Shown: positions 51,317 through 58,794 of the stretch, in pieces
How positions within the stretch are numbered: position 1 is the stretch's first letter
How the letters are laid out: every line of letters begins with the position of its first letter
NCBI GenBank assembly: GCA_018710845.1
Contig: DVJB01000061.1
Location: forward strand, 1 to 64,000
Direction of reading: 5' to 3'
Length of the DNA stretch: 64,000 nt
Source of the DNA: Candidatus Onthomonas avicola
GTDB taxonomy: Bacteria > Bacillota > Clostridia > Oscillospirales > Oscillospiraceae
Notes under the pieces: generated by a model
Databases searched by the model: none
Told to the model about the DNA's origin: nothing
The model's input: the letters and a program-made list of their open reading frames with translations, nothing else
Program-made: the position numbers and the translations under genes

Positions 51317-51613
51317 TTATTGCGCGTAGGGATCAGCGTAGGGATCCTCAGCAGGAGCAGCATAGGGATCCTCAGTGGCAGCGTCGTCCTCAGCAGGCGC
51401 AGCATAGGGATCCTCCGTGGCGGCGTCATCCTCAGCGGCGGCGTCATCCTCCGTGGCGGCGTCGTCCTCAGTGGCGGCGTCATCCGTGGTGTCGGAAGTG
51501 CTGGCGCTGTCGCCGGTGTCGGCGCTGTTGTCCTCGGTGGGACCGCAGGCGACCAGGCAGAACACCATGGCCAGAGCCATCAGCAGGGCAAACAGCTTCT
51601 TGTAGGTTTTCAT
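51317..51613 (-). CDS. Small low-complexity acidic lipoprotein
   Basis: A 98-residue lipoprotein. Residues 1-23 make a lipoprotein signal (FCLVACG). The mature part is built from short repeats, DDAATED-type units then two PYAAPAE-type units, ending PYADPYAQ, rich in Asp, Glu, Ala and Thr. It is expected to be an extended, highly charged surface peptide. The signal peptide and ribosome site closely resemble those of the GH3 lipoprotein downstream. No known family. Confidence 0.75.
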   Translation of the reverse strand: MKTYKKLFALLMALAMVFCLVACGPTEDNSADTGDSASTSDTTDDAATEDDAATEDDAAAEDDAATEDPYAAPAEDDAATEDPYAAPAEDPYADPYAQ

Positions 51614-51661
51614 GTTTTTTTCCTCCTTTTTTCTGGTCGCTTACATTTTGTAAGCAATCAA

Positions 51662-51690
51662 ATCATATCATAGTGAACATTCCCAGACAA
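51662..51690 (-). promoter_or_regulatory. Promoter of the lipoprotein/GH3 operon
   Basis: Minus strand TTGTCT (51685-51690), 17-base spacer, TATGAT (51662-51667). Confidence 0.65.
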
Positions 51691-51915
51691 TTCGCATTTT
51701 CACCAAAAAGGATGGAGTGAGTTTTGTTGGATTCTACAATTTTGGCCGTCTGGCGGAGGGGATACTGATTCATTTTCACAAAAACGACAAAATATTCCGT
51801 CCATAAAATGCAATGAACGCACAGCGTTCATGCTGCCGGCGCATTCTGCGCCGCCGCCATGGTTTTGTCCCGTCTCTGTGCGTTTTTCCCTTCCGGCGGG
51901 GCAAAGGAGCAAAAA

Positions 51916-51966
51916 ATGTGTTGGAAAGACTGGGCAGATTTGATAAAATCTTTCATCATTTTTTAA
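51916..51966 (+). CDS. Possible 16-residue peptide
   Basis: AAAGGAGC stands six bases before an ATG opening a 16-codon frame, MCWKDWADLIKSFIIF, amphipathic with two tryptophans. It lies in the 497-bp AT-richer gap at 51614-52110, which otherwise holds no gene I can support. A small AAGGAATC/GATTCCTT hairpin follows directly (51964-51984). No promoter is clear, and the coding status is uncertain. Confidence 0.25.
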   Translation: MCWKDWADLIKSFIIF

Positions 51967-52010
51967 GGAATCTTTAGATTCCTTTTATGGATTTCGTGAC
52001 ATTCCCGTAT

Positions 52011-52016
52011 TATAAT
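52011..52016 (+). promoter_or_regulatory. -10 element before the PAP2-like gene
   Basis: A perfect TATAAT preceded by TAT-rich sequence; only a weak -35 (TGGATT, 17 bases upstream) is seen. It gives a leader of about 90 bases with a GC-rich palindromic stretch. Confidence 0.5.
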
Positions 52017-52110
52017 GCTCTTACCCCACACAGGGGCCTGACCGGATCGCGGCGGCCGGCACGCCGCGGCCGGGCGGGATGACTCACTGTTGATAAGAGA
52101 GGTGCTCGAC

Positions 52111-52779
52111 ATGCAACGCGTGGCGAACTTGGCGTCCAGGTATTCGCACGCCTGGGTGCTCCTGTATTTCCTGTTGTACTTGCCCTGGTTTGGCTGGCTG
52201 GAGAGCCGGGACATCTCCCGGTGTACCATCGTGCAGCTGCAGGTGGATGAGCTGATTCCGTTTTGCGAGTATTTTGTGGTCCCCTATCTGCTGTGGTTTT
52301 TCTACATGGCGGCCGGCATCGGCTACCTGCTGCTCACCCAGCCGCGGGAGAACTTCTACCGCTTTGCCGCGGTGCTCTTTGGCGGCATGACGGTCTGCCT
52401 GGTGATCTATACCTTCTTCTATACCGGGCTGGACCTGCGTCCGCAGATTGACCCGGACAAGAACATCTTCACCTGGATGGTCGCGCAGGTCTGGGCGGTG
52501 GACACCAGCACAAACGTCTGTCCCAGCATCCACTGCTTTGCGACCCTGGCCCTGCAGGCGGGGCTGAAGCGCGCGGGCCTCGACCGGCGCCATCCGGGCG
52601 TATTTATCGCCAGCGCCGTGCTGGCCGTGCTCATCGTGCTGTCCACCGTGATGCTCAAGCAGCACTCGGTGCTCGACGTGATCTGCGCCTTCCTGCTCGC
52701 GAGCGTGATGCATCGCCTGGTCTACCGCTCGCGGCCGATGTACATGCCCCGCGCCCGCCTGCGTCTGAACCGCGGGTAA
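52111..52779 (+). CDS. PAP2-like membrane phosphatase
   Basis: A 222-residue membrane protein with about five to six helices. Two motifs of the PAP2 superfamily are near 134-195: CPSIHCFATLAL (a PSGH variant with the catalytic His) and STVMLKQHSVLDV (final His-x3-Asp). The pattern resembles the branch that includes inositol-phosphoceramide synthase-like proteins, so it could be a lipid phosphatase or transferase. AGAGAGGTG before 52111 supports this start over a TTG seven codons upstream. Confidence 0.78.
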   Translation: MQRVANLASRYSHAWVLLYFLLYLPWFGWLESRDISRCTIVQLQVDELIPFCEYFVVPYLLWFFYMAAGIGYLLLTQPRENFYRFAAVLFGGMTVCLVIYTFFYTGLDLRPQIDPDKNIFTWMVAQVWAVDTSTNVCPSIHCFATLALQAGLKRAGLDRRHPGVFIASAVLAVLIVLSTVMLKQHSVLDVICAFLLASVMHRLVYRSRPMYMPRARLRLNRG

Positions 52780-52802
52780 ACCGAAAATACAGCAAAAAGC
52801 AA

Positions 52803-52837
52803 AAAGCCTTCCTCCTGATCTTGGGAGGAAGGCTTTG
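52803..52837. terminator. Bidirectional terminator
   Basis: AAAGCCTTCCTCC...GGAGGAAGGCTTT, a 13-bp stem with A and T flanks, ends the PAP2-like gene and the convergent flavodoxin-type gene. Confidence 0.88.
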
Positions 52838-52877
52838 CTATGCCGCTGCGCGGCGGCTGCCGGGTTTGACCGCGCGC

Positions 52878-53495
52878 TCAGCGGATAAAATTGGTGGAGA
52901 TCTTCTCGTTTTCCGGGTGAGGGAGACCATTTTCCCGGCCGAGGGCGATGCAGCGCAGCAGCCAGGCCATATTTTTGCCGATGTTGTACATCGTCATCAG
53001 GCCCTCCTTGTCCTGCTGCACCTGCTCAGGCTCGTTGCCGTAGACGTGGTTCCAGTAGGTGGAGGAGACCACCGGCATGGAGCAGATGGTAAAGTATTTG
53101 TTGATGACGTCAAACGAGGCGGTCGTCCCCGCGCGGCGGGCGCTGAGCACAGCCGCGCCGGGCTTATAGGCGAAGTGACGCCCGCCGGAATAGAACGCGC
53201 GGTCGAGCACCGCCAGCAGCCGGGCGCTCGGGTGGGCGTAATAGACTGGGGAGCCGAAGACAAAGCCGTCGCAGCTCTCGGCCTTCTCCGCCAGCTCGTT
53301 GGCGATGTCGTCAAAGACGCATTTTCCCGTCTTCCGGCAGGAGCCGCAGGCGATGCAGTCGGGCAGCGGCGCGTTTCAGACCCAGATGGTCTCCGTCTCA
53401 ATCCCCTCTTCGTGCAGGGCGCGTGCCACCTCGGCGAGCGCCGCTCCGGTGCAGCCGTTTTTACGCGAGCTGCCGTTGACCAGCATGACTTTCAT
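52878..53495 (-). pseudogene. Flavodoxin-like NAD(P)H-dependent FMN reductase with in-frame TGA
   Basis: A 206-codon gene, the normal length for this flavoprotein family. It starts MKVMLVNGSSRKNGCTGAAL (phosphate-binding loop of FMN), continues with CIACGSCRKTGKC (likely 4Fe-4S or disulfide cysteines), SPVYYAHPSARLLAVLDRAF and KPGAAVLSARRAGTTASFD, and ends NEKISTNFIR. Codon 40 (53376-53378) is TGA, between IWV and NAPLPDCIACG. The frame is intact on both sides. From memory, homologues have Gly there, so a single GGA-to-TGA change is the simplest cause. A good ribosome site (AAGGAGG) remains. Read-through, selenocysteine insertion or a sequencing error are the alternatives. Confidence 0.8.
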
Positions 53496-53591
53496 GACAG
53501 TTCCCTCCTTAGGAATAGGAATACCAGTATATCACCTGGAGCCCGTTCCAGGTCAAGCGTGCGGACAGAAGTTTGGTTGGAGATTGCCGTC

Positions 53592-54497
53592 TCAGGTCTC
53601 CCCCTCCCGCGCGGGGTTGACGTGGACCATGCAGTGCTTGACGGAGGGGAAGCTGCGCTCGATCTCGTCGTGCACCTGCTGGGCGATGCCGTGCGCGGCG
53701 ACGAGGGAAAGCGAGCCGTCGGCGGCGATCTCCACATCGACGTAGATGCGCGCGCCAAACTGCCGGGTCTTGAGCAGGTCCAGGCCGAGCACGCCGGGCT
53801 GGTGGAGGATGCTGGTGCGCATCTCCTCCTCCAGCTCGGGCGAGGCGGCGTGGTCGGTGAGCTGCTCCACCGCGCCGCGGAAGATGTTCACCGCCGCCCG
53901 GAGGATAAACAGGCAGATGACCAAGCTGGCGACCGGGTCGAGCACCGGATAGCCCAGCCGCGCCCCGGCGATGCCGATCAGGCCGCCGAGGGAGGAGAGG
54001 GCGTCCGAGCGGTGGTCCCAGGCCACCGCCATGAGGGAGGAAGAGCCGCTCTTGCGCGCGGCCCGGCGGGTGTAGTGGTACATCCCCTCTTTCACGGCGA
54101 TGGAGGCCGCCGCCGCCCACAGGGCGAGCAGGCCGGGCACGGCGAGCGTCCCCTCCTGCGCGGCAAGGATGTTCTGCACGCCGGCCCAGCCGAGGGCGCA
54201 ACCGGTGACGGCGATCAGCGCCGAGAGCAAAATGGCCACAATGCACTCGAGCCGCTCATGGCCGTACTCGTGGTCCTGATCGGCGGCCCGGCCGGAGAGC
54301 TTGAGGCCGACCATCACCATCAGGGTGGAGAAGATATCGGAGATGGAGTTGACCGCGTCGGAGATCATCGCTCCCGAGTGGGCGATCAGGCCCGCGGCCA
54401 GCTTGCCGGCCGAGAGCAGCAGATTGACGACAACGGTCTGCCGCGCCACGCGCATGGAAAGGGCGTAGCGGGCGGATTCAGTGTCTGGACTGGACAT
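53592..54497 (-). CDS. Cation diffusion facilitator family metal exporter
   Basis: A 301-residue CDF transporter with six transmembrane helices (within about 20-215) that uses the proton gradient to export divalent metals such as zinc, cobalt, nickel or iron. Metal-site residues are seen in HSGAMISDAVNSISD (helix 2) and WDHRSDALSSLGG (helix 5). The cytoplasmic C-terminal domain (about 215-301) has HQPGVLGL and HVNPARE. GGGAGGGA eight bases upstream of 54497 decides the start. The leader carries a terminator and a riboswitch-like segment. Confidence 0.92.
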   Translation of the reverse strand: MSSPDTESARYALSMRVARQTVVVNLLLSAGKLAAGLIAHSGAMISDAVNSISDIFSTLMVMVGLKLSGRAADQDHEYGHERLECIVAILLSALIAVTGCALGWAGVQNILAAQEGTLAVPGLLALWAAAASIAVKEGMYHYTRRAARKSGSSSLMAVAWDHRSDALSSLGGLIGIAGARLGYPVLDPVASLVICLFILRAAVNIFRGAVEQLTDHAASPELEEEMRTSILHQPGVLGLDLLKTRQFGARIYVDVEIAADGSLSLVAAHGIAQQVHDEIERSFPSVKHCMVHVNPAREGET

Positions 54498-54541
54498 GGA
54501 GAGATCCCTCCCGGTTTTGACAGACGGCGGCAGACTTCTGT

Positions 54542-54650
54542 GAAAAACAGAAACATCCATGGGAACAACTGGTTTCCCACGGATGTGTGTCTCTTCTCCG
54601 CTGCCTTACGGCCCGGCCGAAGCCTGATCAGTCTGCCAAGATATGTCAGA
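54542..54650 (-). promoter_or_regulatory. Candidate metal riboswitch (NiCo/czcD-like) with terminator
   Basis: On the minus strand the leader reads GACTGATCAGGC (54622-54633), a short hairpin (about 54605-54622), then a 13-bp terminator stem ACATCCGTGGGAA/TTCCCATGGATGT (54553-54586) followed by TTCTGTTTTT. GACTGA-CAGGC and a later GTGGGA...CAGTT, which could pair with GACTG, resemble the NiCo riboswitch. Forming that pairing would break the terminator. The usual third helix is reduced or absent, so this is a candidate or a variant. Confidence 0.5.
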
Positions 54651-54662
54651 TTGGTTTGGGAT

Positions 54663-54692
54663 ACTCTACCATGCCGCCGGCCGTAAAGTCAA
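54663..54692 (-). promoter_or_regulatory. Promoter of the CDF leader
   Basis: Minus strand TTGACT (54687-54692), 18-base spacer, TAGAGT (54663-54668). It gives a leader of about 160 bases that contains the whole riboswitch-like segment. Confidence 0.55.
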
Positions 54693-54739
54693 GGCTAACC
54701 GGACGGGAAATTGCGACGTTCCGGGGCTATGGCCGCCGG

Positions 54740-55414
54740 TCACCTGCGAAAGCGGCGCACGATCGCGTCCTCAATCCTGTCCCCGTACTTCAGGCCAAAG
54801 TAGAACAGCAGCGCCAGCGCCAGTGCCAGCGGCGGAATGGCCAGCGGGGGGATGGAAAACGCGCTGCCGCCGAGGGCGCAGGCCACCAGCAGCCCCCAGG
54901 GCCGGGTGAACAGGGCGATGAGGGCAAAGCGCCGGAAGGGGATGTCGGTCAGGCCGGCGAGGATGCACAACAGGTCGTCCGGGAAGAAAGGAAAGAGAAA
55001 GGTGAGCACGAGAAAGGTGTCCCGCTTGCGCTCAATCAGGTCAAGATAGCGCGCCGAGAGCTTCTCCGAGACGAACTTCTGAGCAAACGATCGCCCGAAA
55101 AAACGCGCAAGCGCGAAGACAATGCAGCTTCCCAGCGCCACGGCGACCGCCGTGAGGAGGAAACTCGCCACCGTGCCGAACAGCAGCCCGCCCGCCGCGG
55201 CGGTGATATTGCTCGGGATGGGCGCGATGACAACCGAGAAGAGCTGGAGCAGAAAGAAGGCCGCCTCTCCCCAGGGGGAGAACTGGTCCACCCAGTCGCG
55301 GACGGATTCAGCGCTGTACCCGTCGGCAAACACCTGTGTGCGCAGGAAATAGAATGCGACGCCGGCCGCAGCCAGCAGCGGGATGAGCCAGAGCAGCCTG
55401 CTTTTCTTCTCCAT
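54740..55414 (-). CDS. TVP38/TMEM64 (DedA-like) membrane protein
   Basis: A 224-residue integral membrane protein of the VTT/SNARE-associated family. It has about five to six hydrophobic segments. Family marks are IPSNITAAAGGLLFG and ARFFGRSFAQKFVSEKL, with the FPFFPDDLLCILAGLTDIPFRRF region near 150-170. Relatives (DedA, TMEM41/64) are lipid scramblases or flippases, and bacterial ones recycle undecaprenyl phosphate or phospholipids. AGAGGTGG six bases before 55414 decides the start over an ATG seven codons upstream. Divergent from polA. Confidence 0.87.
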   Translation of the reverse strand: MEKKSRLLWLIPLLAAAGVAFYFLRTQVFADGYSAESVRDWVDQFSPWGEAAFFLLQLFSVVIAPIPSNITAAAGGLLFGTVASFLLTAVAVALGSCIVFALARFFGRSFAQKFVSEKLSARYLDLIERKRDTFLVLTFLFPFFPDDLLCILAGLTDIPFRRFALIALFTRPWGLLVACALGGSAFSIPPLAIPPLALALALLFYFGLKYGDRIEDAIVRRFRR

Positions 55415-55547
55415 CGAAACCACCTCTTCTGTCATACTAACAGAATACCATTTTTCTATAAAGAAGGGGATAAGATTTTCTAAAAAATTTATGAAAAATT
55501 GGGGGAAGGGCGAAGCGCTGCGGACGGTGGTATTTCTGCGGCGGCTG

Positions 55548-55556
55548 TGATACAAT
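55548..55556 (+). promoter_or_regulatory. Extended -10 promoter of polA
   Basis: TGATACAAT, an extended -10 with a weak -35, 52 bases before the polA ATG. Confidence 0.5.
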
Positions 55557-55607
55557 ATAAACTGTGAAAATCTGCCGTGTCCATACGGCGGGAAATGGGG
55601 AAACGCG

Positions 55608-58268
55608 ATGAAACTGATGGTCCTGGACGGAAACTCCATTGTCAACCGGGCCTTTTACGGGGTGCGCCTGCTCAGCACCCGCGACGGGCTGTACACCAAC
55701 GCCATTTACGGCTTTCTCAATATCCTGCAAAAGCTGGTGGACGAGGAGGGGCCGGACGCCCTGTGCGTTGCCTTTGACCTCAAGGCGCCCGCCTTCCGCC
55801 ATCTCGCCTATGAGGGCTACAAGGCCACGCGCCACGGCATGCCGGAGGAGCTGGCGATGCAGATGCCGGTGCTGAAAGAAGTGCTCGGGGCGATGAATAT
55901 CCCCCGCTATGAGCTGGAGGGCTGGGAGGCGGACGACCTGCTGGGCACGATCTCCCGCCGCTGCGAGGCGGCCGGCTGGGACTGCACCGTGGTCACCGGC
56001 GACAAGGACTCTCTCCAGCTCATCACGGAACACACCAGCGTCAAGCTGGTCTCCACCCGCATGGGTCAGACCACCACGCGCGAGATGACACCGGAGACCT
56101 TCCGGGAGGAATACGGCTTTGACCCGATCCATATCATCGATCTCAAGAGCCTGATGGGGGACTCGTCGGACAACATCCCCGGCGTCAAGGGGGTGGGGGA
56201 GAAGACGGCGATGGACCTGCTACGCCGTTACCACTCGGTGCGGGAGATCTACGAGCGCTTTGACGAGCTGGAGCTGCGGCCCGCCCTGCGCAAGAAGCTG
56301 GACGAGGGGCGCGAGATGGCAAAGCTCTCCTATGACCTCGCCACCATCCGCTGCGACGCCCCGCTGGCGTTCGCCCCGGAGGACGCCCTGCGCCGCCCGG
56401 TGGACCGCGGCGCTCTCTACCAGCTCTTTTTGAAGCTGGAGTTCACCAAGATGATTGAAAAATACGGCCTCACCCCGGAGGAGGGGGAGACCGCCGGTGA
56501 GGAGACCTATACCGGCACCGTCACCTCCGAGGTGGTGGAGGACGCCGCGCGGCTGGACGAACTGCTCGCGCTCTGGGAGCGGCAGGACGTCGTCGCGGTG
56601 CTCACCCTCCCGGACCTCGCGGGAGTGGCGGTGGTCTCTCGCCCCTCGGAGGAAGAGGAGCTGGCGAGCCTCCTGCTGCCCGGCCGCCTGGGGGAGGCGG
56701 ACTGGCGCCGCGCGCTGGAGACGCTCTTCTCCGCGCGGGTGCGCAAGGCGGGCCACCAGGTCAAAGAGCTGATGGGGGACCTCCTCGCCCATGGCCTGGC
56801 CACCGACGGCTTTGTGTTCGATACGGCGCTGGCGGCCTATCTGCTCGCCCCGACGGACGGCAGCTACAGCCTGGAGAAACTGGCGATGCACTACTTTCAC
56901 GCCGAGCTGCCGGACGCGAAGACCTTCACCTCGCCCGACGCCTTCGCCCCTTTGGGCGATACCCGCCAGGCGGAGGCGAACTTCCTCTGGCACGCGGGGC
57001 TCGTGCGCTGCCTGTACGATGAGCTGCGCGGCCGGCTGGAGGAGCTGGACATGCTTCCGCTCCTGGAGACAGTAGAGCTGCCGCTCTGTCCGGTGCTCGC
57101 CGAGATGGAGCGCGCGGGCTTTCTGGTGGACCGCAAGGCGCTGGCCGAGTTCGGCGAGATGCTGGCGGAGAACATTCAGACCCACCAGGCGGCGATCTAC
57201 CGCTATGCCGGGCACGAGTTTAACATCAACTCCACCCAGCAGCTCGGCGCGGTGCTCTTTGACGAGCTGAACCTTCCGGCCATGAAGAAGACCAAGCGTG
57301 GCTACTCCACCAACGCCGAGGTGCTGGAAAAGCTCAGACCCTATCATCCCATCATCGGGGAGATTCTGGACTACCGCCAGCTCACCAAGCTCAAGAGCAC
57401 CTATGTGGACGGGCTGACCAAGGTGATCGCCGCCGACGGGCGGATCCACACCAGCTTTCAGAACACGGTCACCGCCACCGGGCGCCTCTCCTCCACCGAG
57501 CCAAACCTGCAAAACATCCCGGTGCGCACCCCCCTGGGGGCGGAGATGCGCAAGATGTTCCTCGCCGCGCCGGGGAACGTCCTGGTGGACGCGGACTACT
57601 CCCAGATCGAACTGCGGCTGCTGGCCCACATCGCGGGAGACGAGGCGATGCAGGAGGGCTTTCGCACCGGCGCGGACGTGCACACCGCCACCGCCGCCTG
57701 GGTCTTCGGCGTGCCGGAGGAGGAGGTCACCCGCCAGATGCGCTCGTCGGCCAAGGCGGTCAACTTCGGCATTGTCTACGGCATCTCCGCCTTCTCTCTC
57801 GCGCAGGACATCGGCGTGACCCAGCGCCAGGCGAAGGAGTACATGGACCGCTATTTTGAAAAGTACTCCGGAATCCGCGACTATGAGAAGAACGTCGTCG
57901 CCGAGGCGCGCGAGCGCGGCTACGTTTCCACCCTGATGGGGCGGCGGCGCTGGCTGCCCGAGCTCAAGAGCTCCAACTTCAACACGCGCTCCTTCGGCGA
58001 GCGGGTCGCGCTCAATATGCCCATCCAGGGCACGGCGGCGGACATCATCAAGCTGGCGATGGTCCGCGTCCAGAACCGCCTGAAGGCGGAGGGCCTGCGC
58101 GGCCGGCTTGTATTACAGGTTCACGACGAGCTCATCGTCGAGTGCCCGGCGGAAGAGGGGAAGACGGTCGCCCGGCTGCTGGAAGAGGAGATGGAGGGGG
58201 TCATGACGCTCTCTGTCCCCCTGGTGGCGGAGGCCAAGATCGGCGTGCGCTGGGCGGACGCGCACTGA
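55608..58268 (+). CDS. polA: DNA polymerase I
   Basis: An 886-residue repair and Okazaki-fragment polymerase. The N-terminal 5' nuclease (1-290) has YEADDLLGT-like EGWEADDLLGT, TGDKDSLQL and the helix-hairpin-helix GVKGVGEKTA. The middle 3'-5' exonuclease-like domain (about 310-480) lacks the DxE and following acidic residues, so proofreading is probably absent, as in Bacillus and Thermus. The polymerase domain has DADYSQIELRLLAHIAGD (motif A), RSSAKAVNFGIVYGIS (motif B) and QVHDELIVE (motif C). It leads a polA-rimI-tsaD cluster. Confidence 0.97.
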   Translation: MKLMVLDGNSIVNRAFYGVRLLSTRDGLYTNAIYGFLNILQKLVDEEGPDALCVAFDLKAPAFRHLAYEGYKATRHGMPEELAMQMPVLKEVLGAMNIPRYELEGWEADDLLGTISRRCEAAGWDCTVVTGDKDSLQLITEHTSVKLVSTRMGQTTTREMTPETFREEYGFDPIHIIDLKSLMGDSSDNIPGVKGVGEKTAMDLLRRYHSVREIYERFDELELRPALRKKLDEGREMAKLSYDLATIRCDAPLAFAPEDALRRPVDRGALYQLFLKLEFTKMIEKYGLTPEEGETAGEETYTGTVTSEVVEDAARLDELLALWERQDVVAVLTLPDLAGVAVVSRPSEEEELASLLLPGRLGEADWRRALETLFSARVRKAGHQVKELMGDLLAHGLATDGFVFDTALAAYLLAPTDGSYSLEKLAMHYFHAELPDAKTFTSPDAFAPLGDTRQAEANFLWHAGLVRCLYDELRGRLEELDMLPLLETVELPLCPVLAEMERAGFLVDRKALAEFGEMLAENIQTHQAAIYRYAGHEFNINSTQQLGAVLFDELNLPAMKKTKRGYSTNAEVLEKLRPYHPIIGEILDYRQLTKLKSTYVDGLTKVIAADGRIHTSFQNTVTATGRLSSTEPNLQNIPVRTPLGAEMRKMFLAAPGNVLVDADYSQIELRLLAHIAGDEAMQEGFRTGADVHTATAAWVFGVPEEEVTRQMRSSAKAVNFGIVYGISAFSLAQDIGVTQRQAKEYMDRYFEKYSGIRDYEKNVVAEARERGYVSTLMGRRRWLPELKSSNFNTRSFGERVALNMPIQGTAADIIKLAMVRVQNRLKAEGLRGRLVLQVHDELIVECPAEEGKTVARLLEEEMEGVMTLSVPLVAEAKIGVRWADAH

Positions 58269-58308
58269 GCGCGCGGAGCCGGCGTACCTGCCCCGCAAGG
58301 AGGATCAC

Positions 58309-58794
58309 ATGGAAGAAAAACAGTACGTCTCCTACCGGCTGCGGCCGATGGACCGGGAGATGATTCCACAGATTGTCCGGCTGGAACGGGAGAATTTCTC
58401 CCTCCCCTGGACGGAGGAGATGCTGTTGGAGGAGCTGGAGAGCCTCAACAGCAGCTGCATCGCCGCCGTCACCGAGGACGGGACGGTACTGGGCTATGCC
58501 AGCCTGACCGTCGTGCTGGACGAGGGGTATATCAATAACATCGCCGTGCGCGCCGACTGCCGCCGGCAGGGGATCGCCTCCGCCCTGCTGCGGGTGTTTT
58601 TGCGCTTTGCCCGCGCGCAGCAGCTCGCCTTTCTCACCCTGGAGGTGCGCGAGAGCAACGCCGCTGCCCGCGCCCTGTATGACAGGTTCTGCTTTCAGGA
58701 GGTGGGGCGGCGCAAGAATTACTACGACAAGCCGGCGGAGGACGCGATCTTGATGACGCGCTACCTCACCGCCGGGGAGGAGGGGACGGAATGA
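58309..58794 (+). CDS. rimI: Ribosomal protein S18 alanine N-acetyltransferase
   Basis: A 161-residue GNAT acetyltransferase. VLDEGYINNIAVRADCRRQGIASALLRVFL contains the acetyl-CoA pyrophosphate loop, LEVRESNAAARALYDRFCF follows, and the C-terminal YYDKPAEDAILMTRYL is typical of RimI. It acetylates the N-terminal alanine of ribosomal protein S18. It overlaps tsaD by four bases, a frequent arrangement. Confidence 0.93.
   Translation: MEEKQYVSYRLRPMDREMIPQIVRLERENFSLPWTEEMLLEELESLNSSCIAAVTEDGTVLGYASLTVVLDEGYINNIAVRADCRRQGIASALLRVFLRFARAQQLAFLTLEVRESNAAARALYDRFCFQEVGRRKNYYDKPAEDAILMTRYLTAGEEGTE

Noticed and set aside
48463..51720. 1085-codon plus-strand frame opposite the GH3 lipoprotein
   Set aside because: Antisense shadow of a gene with a lipoprotein signal and GH3 motifs on the minus strand.
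53376..53378. Selenocysteine codon as the primary explanation for the TGA
   Set aside because: The residue aligns with a usual glycine rather than a cysteine, and I could not find a convincing SECIS hairpin by eye, so a point mutation is preferred.
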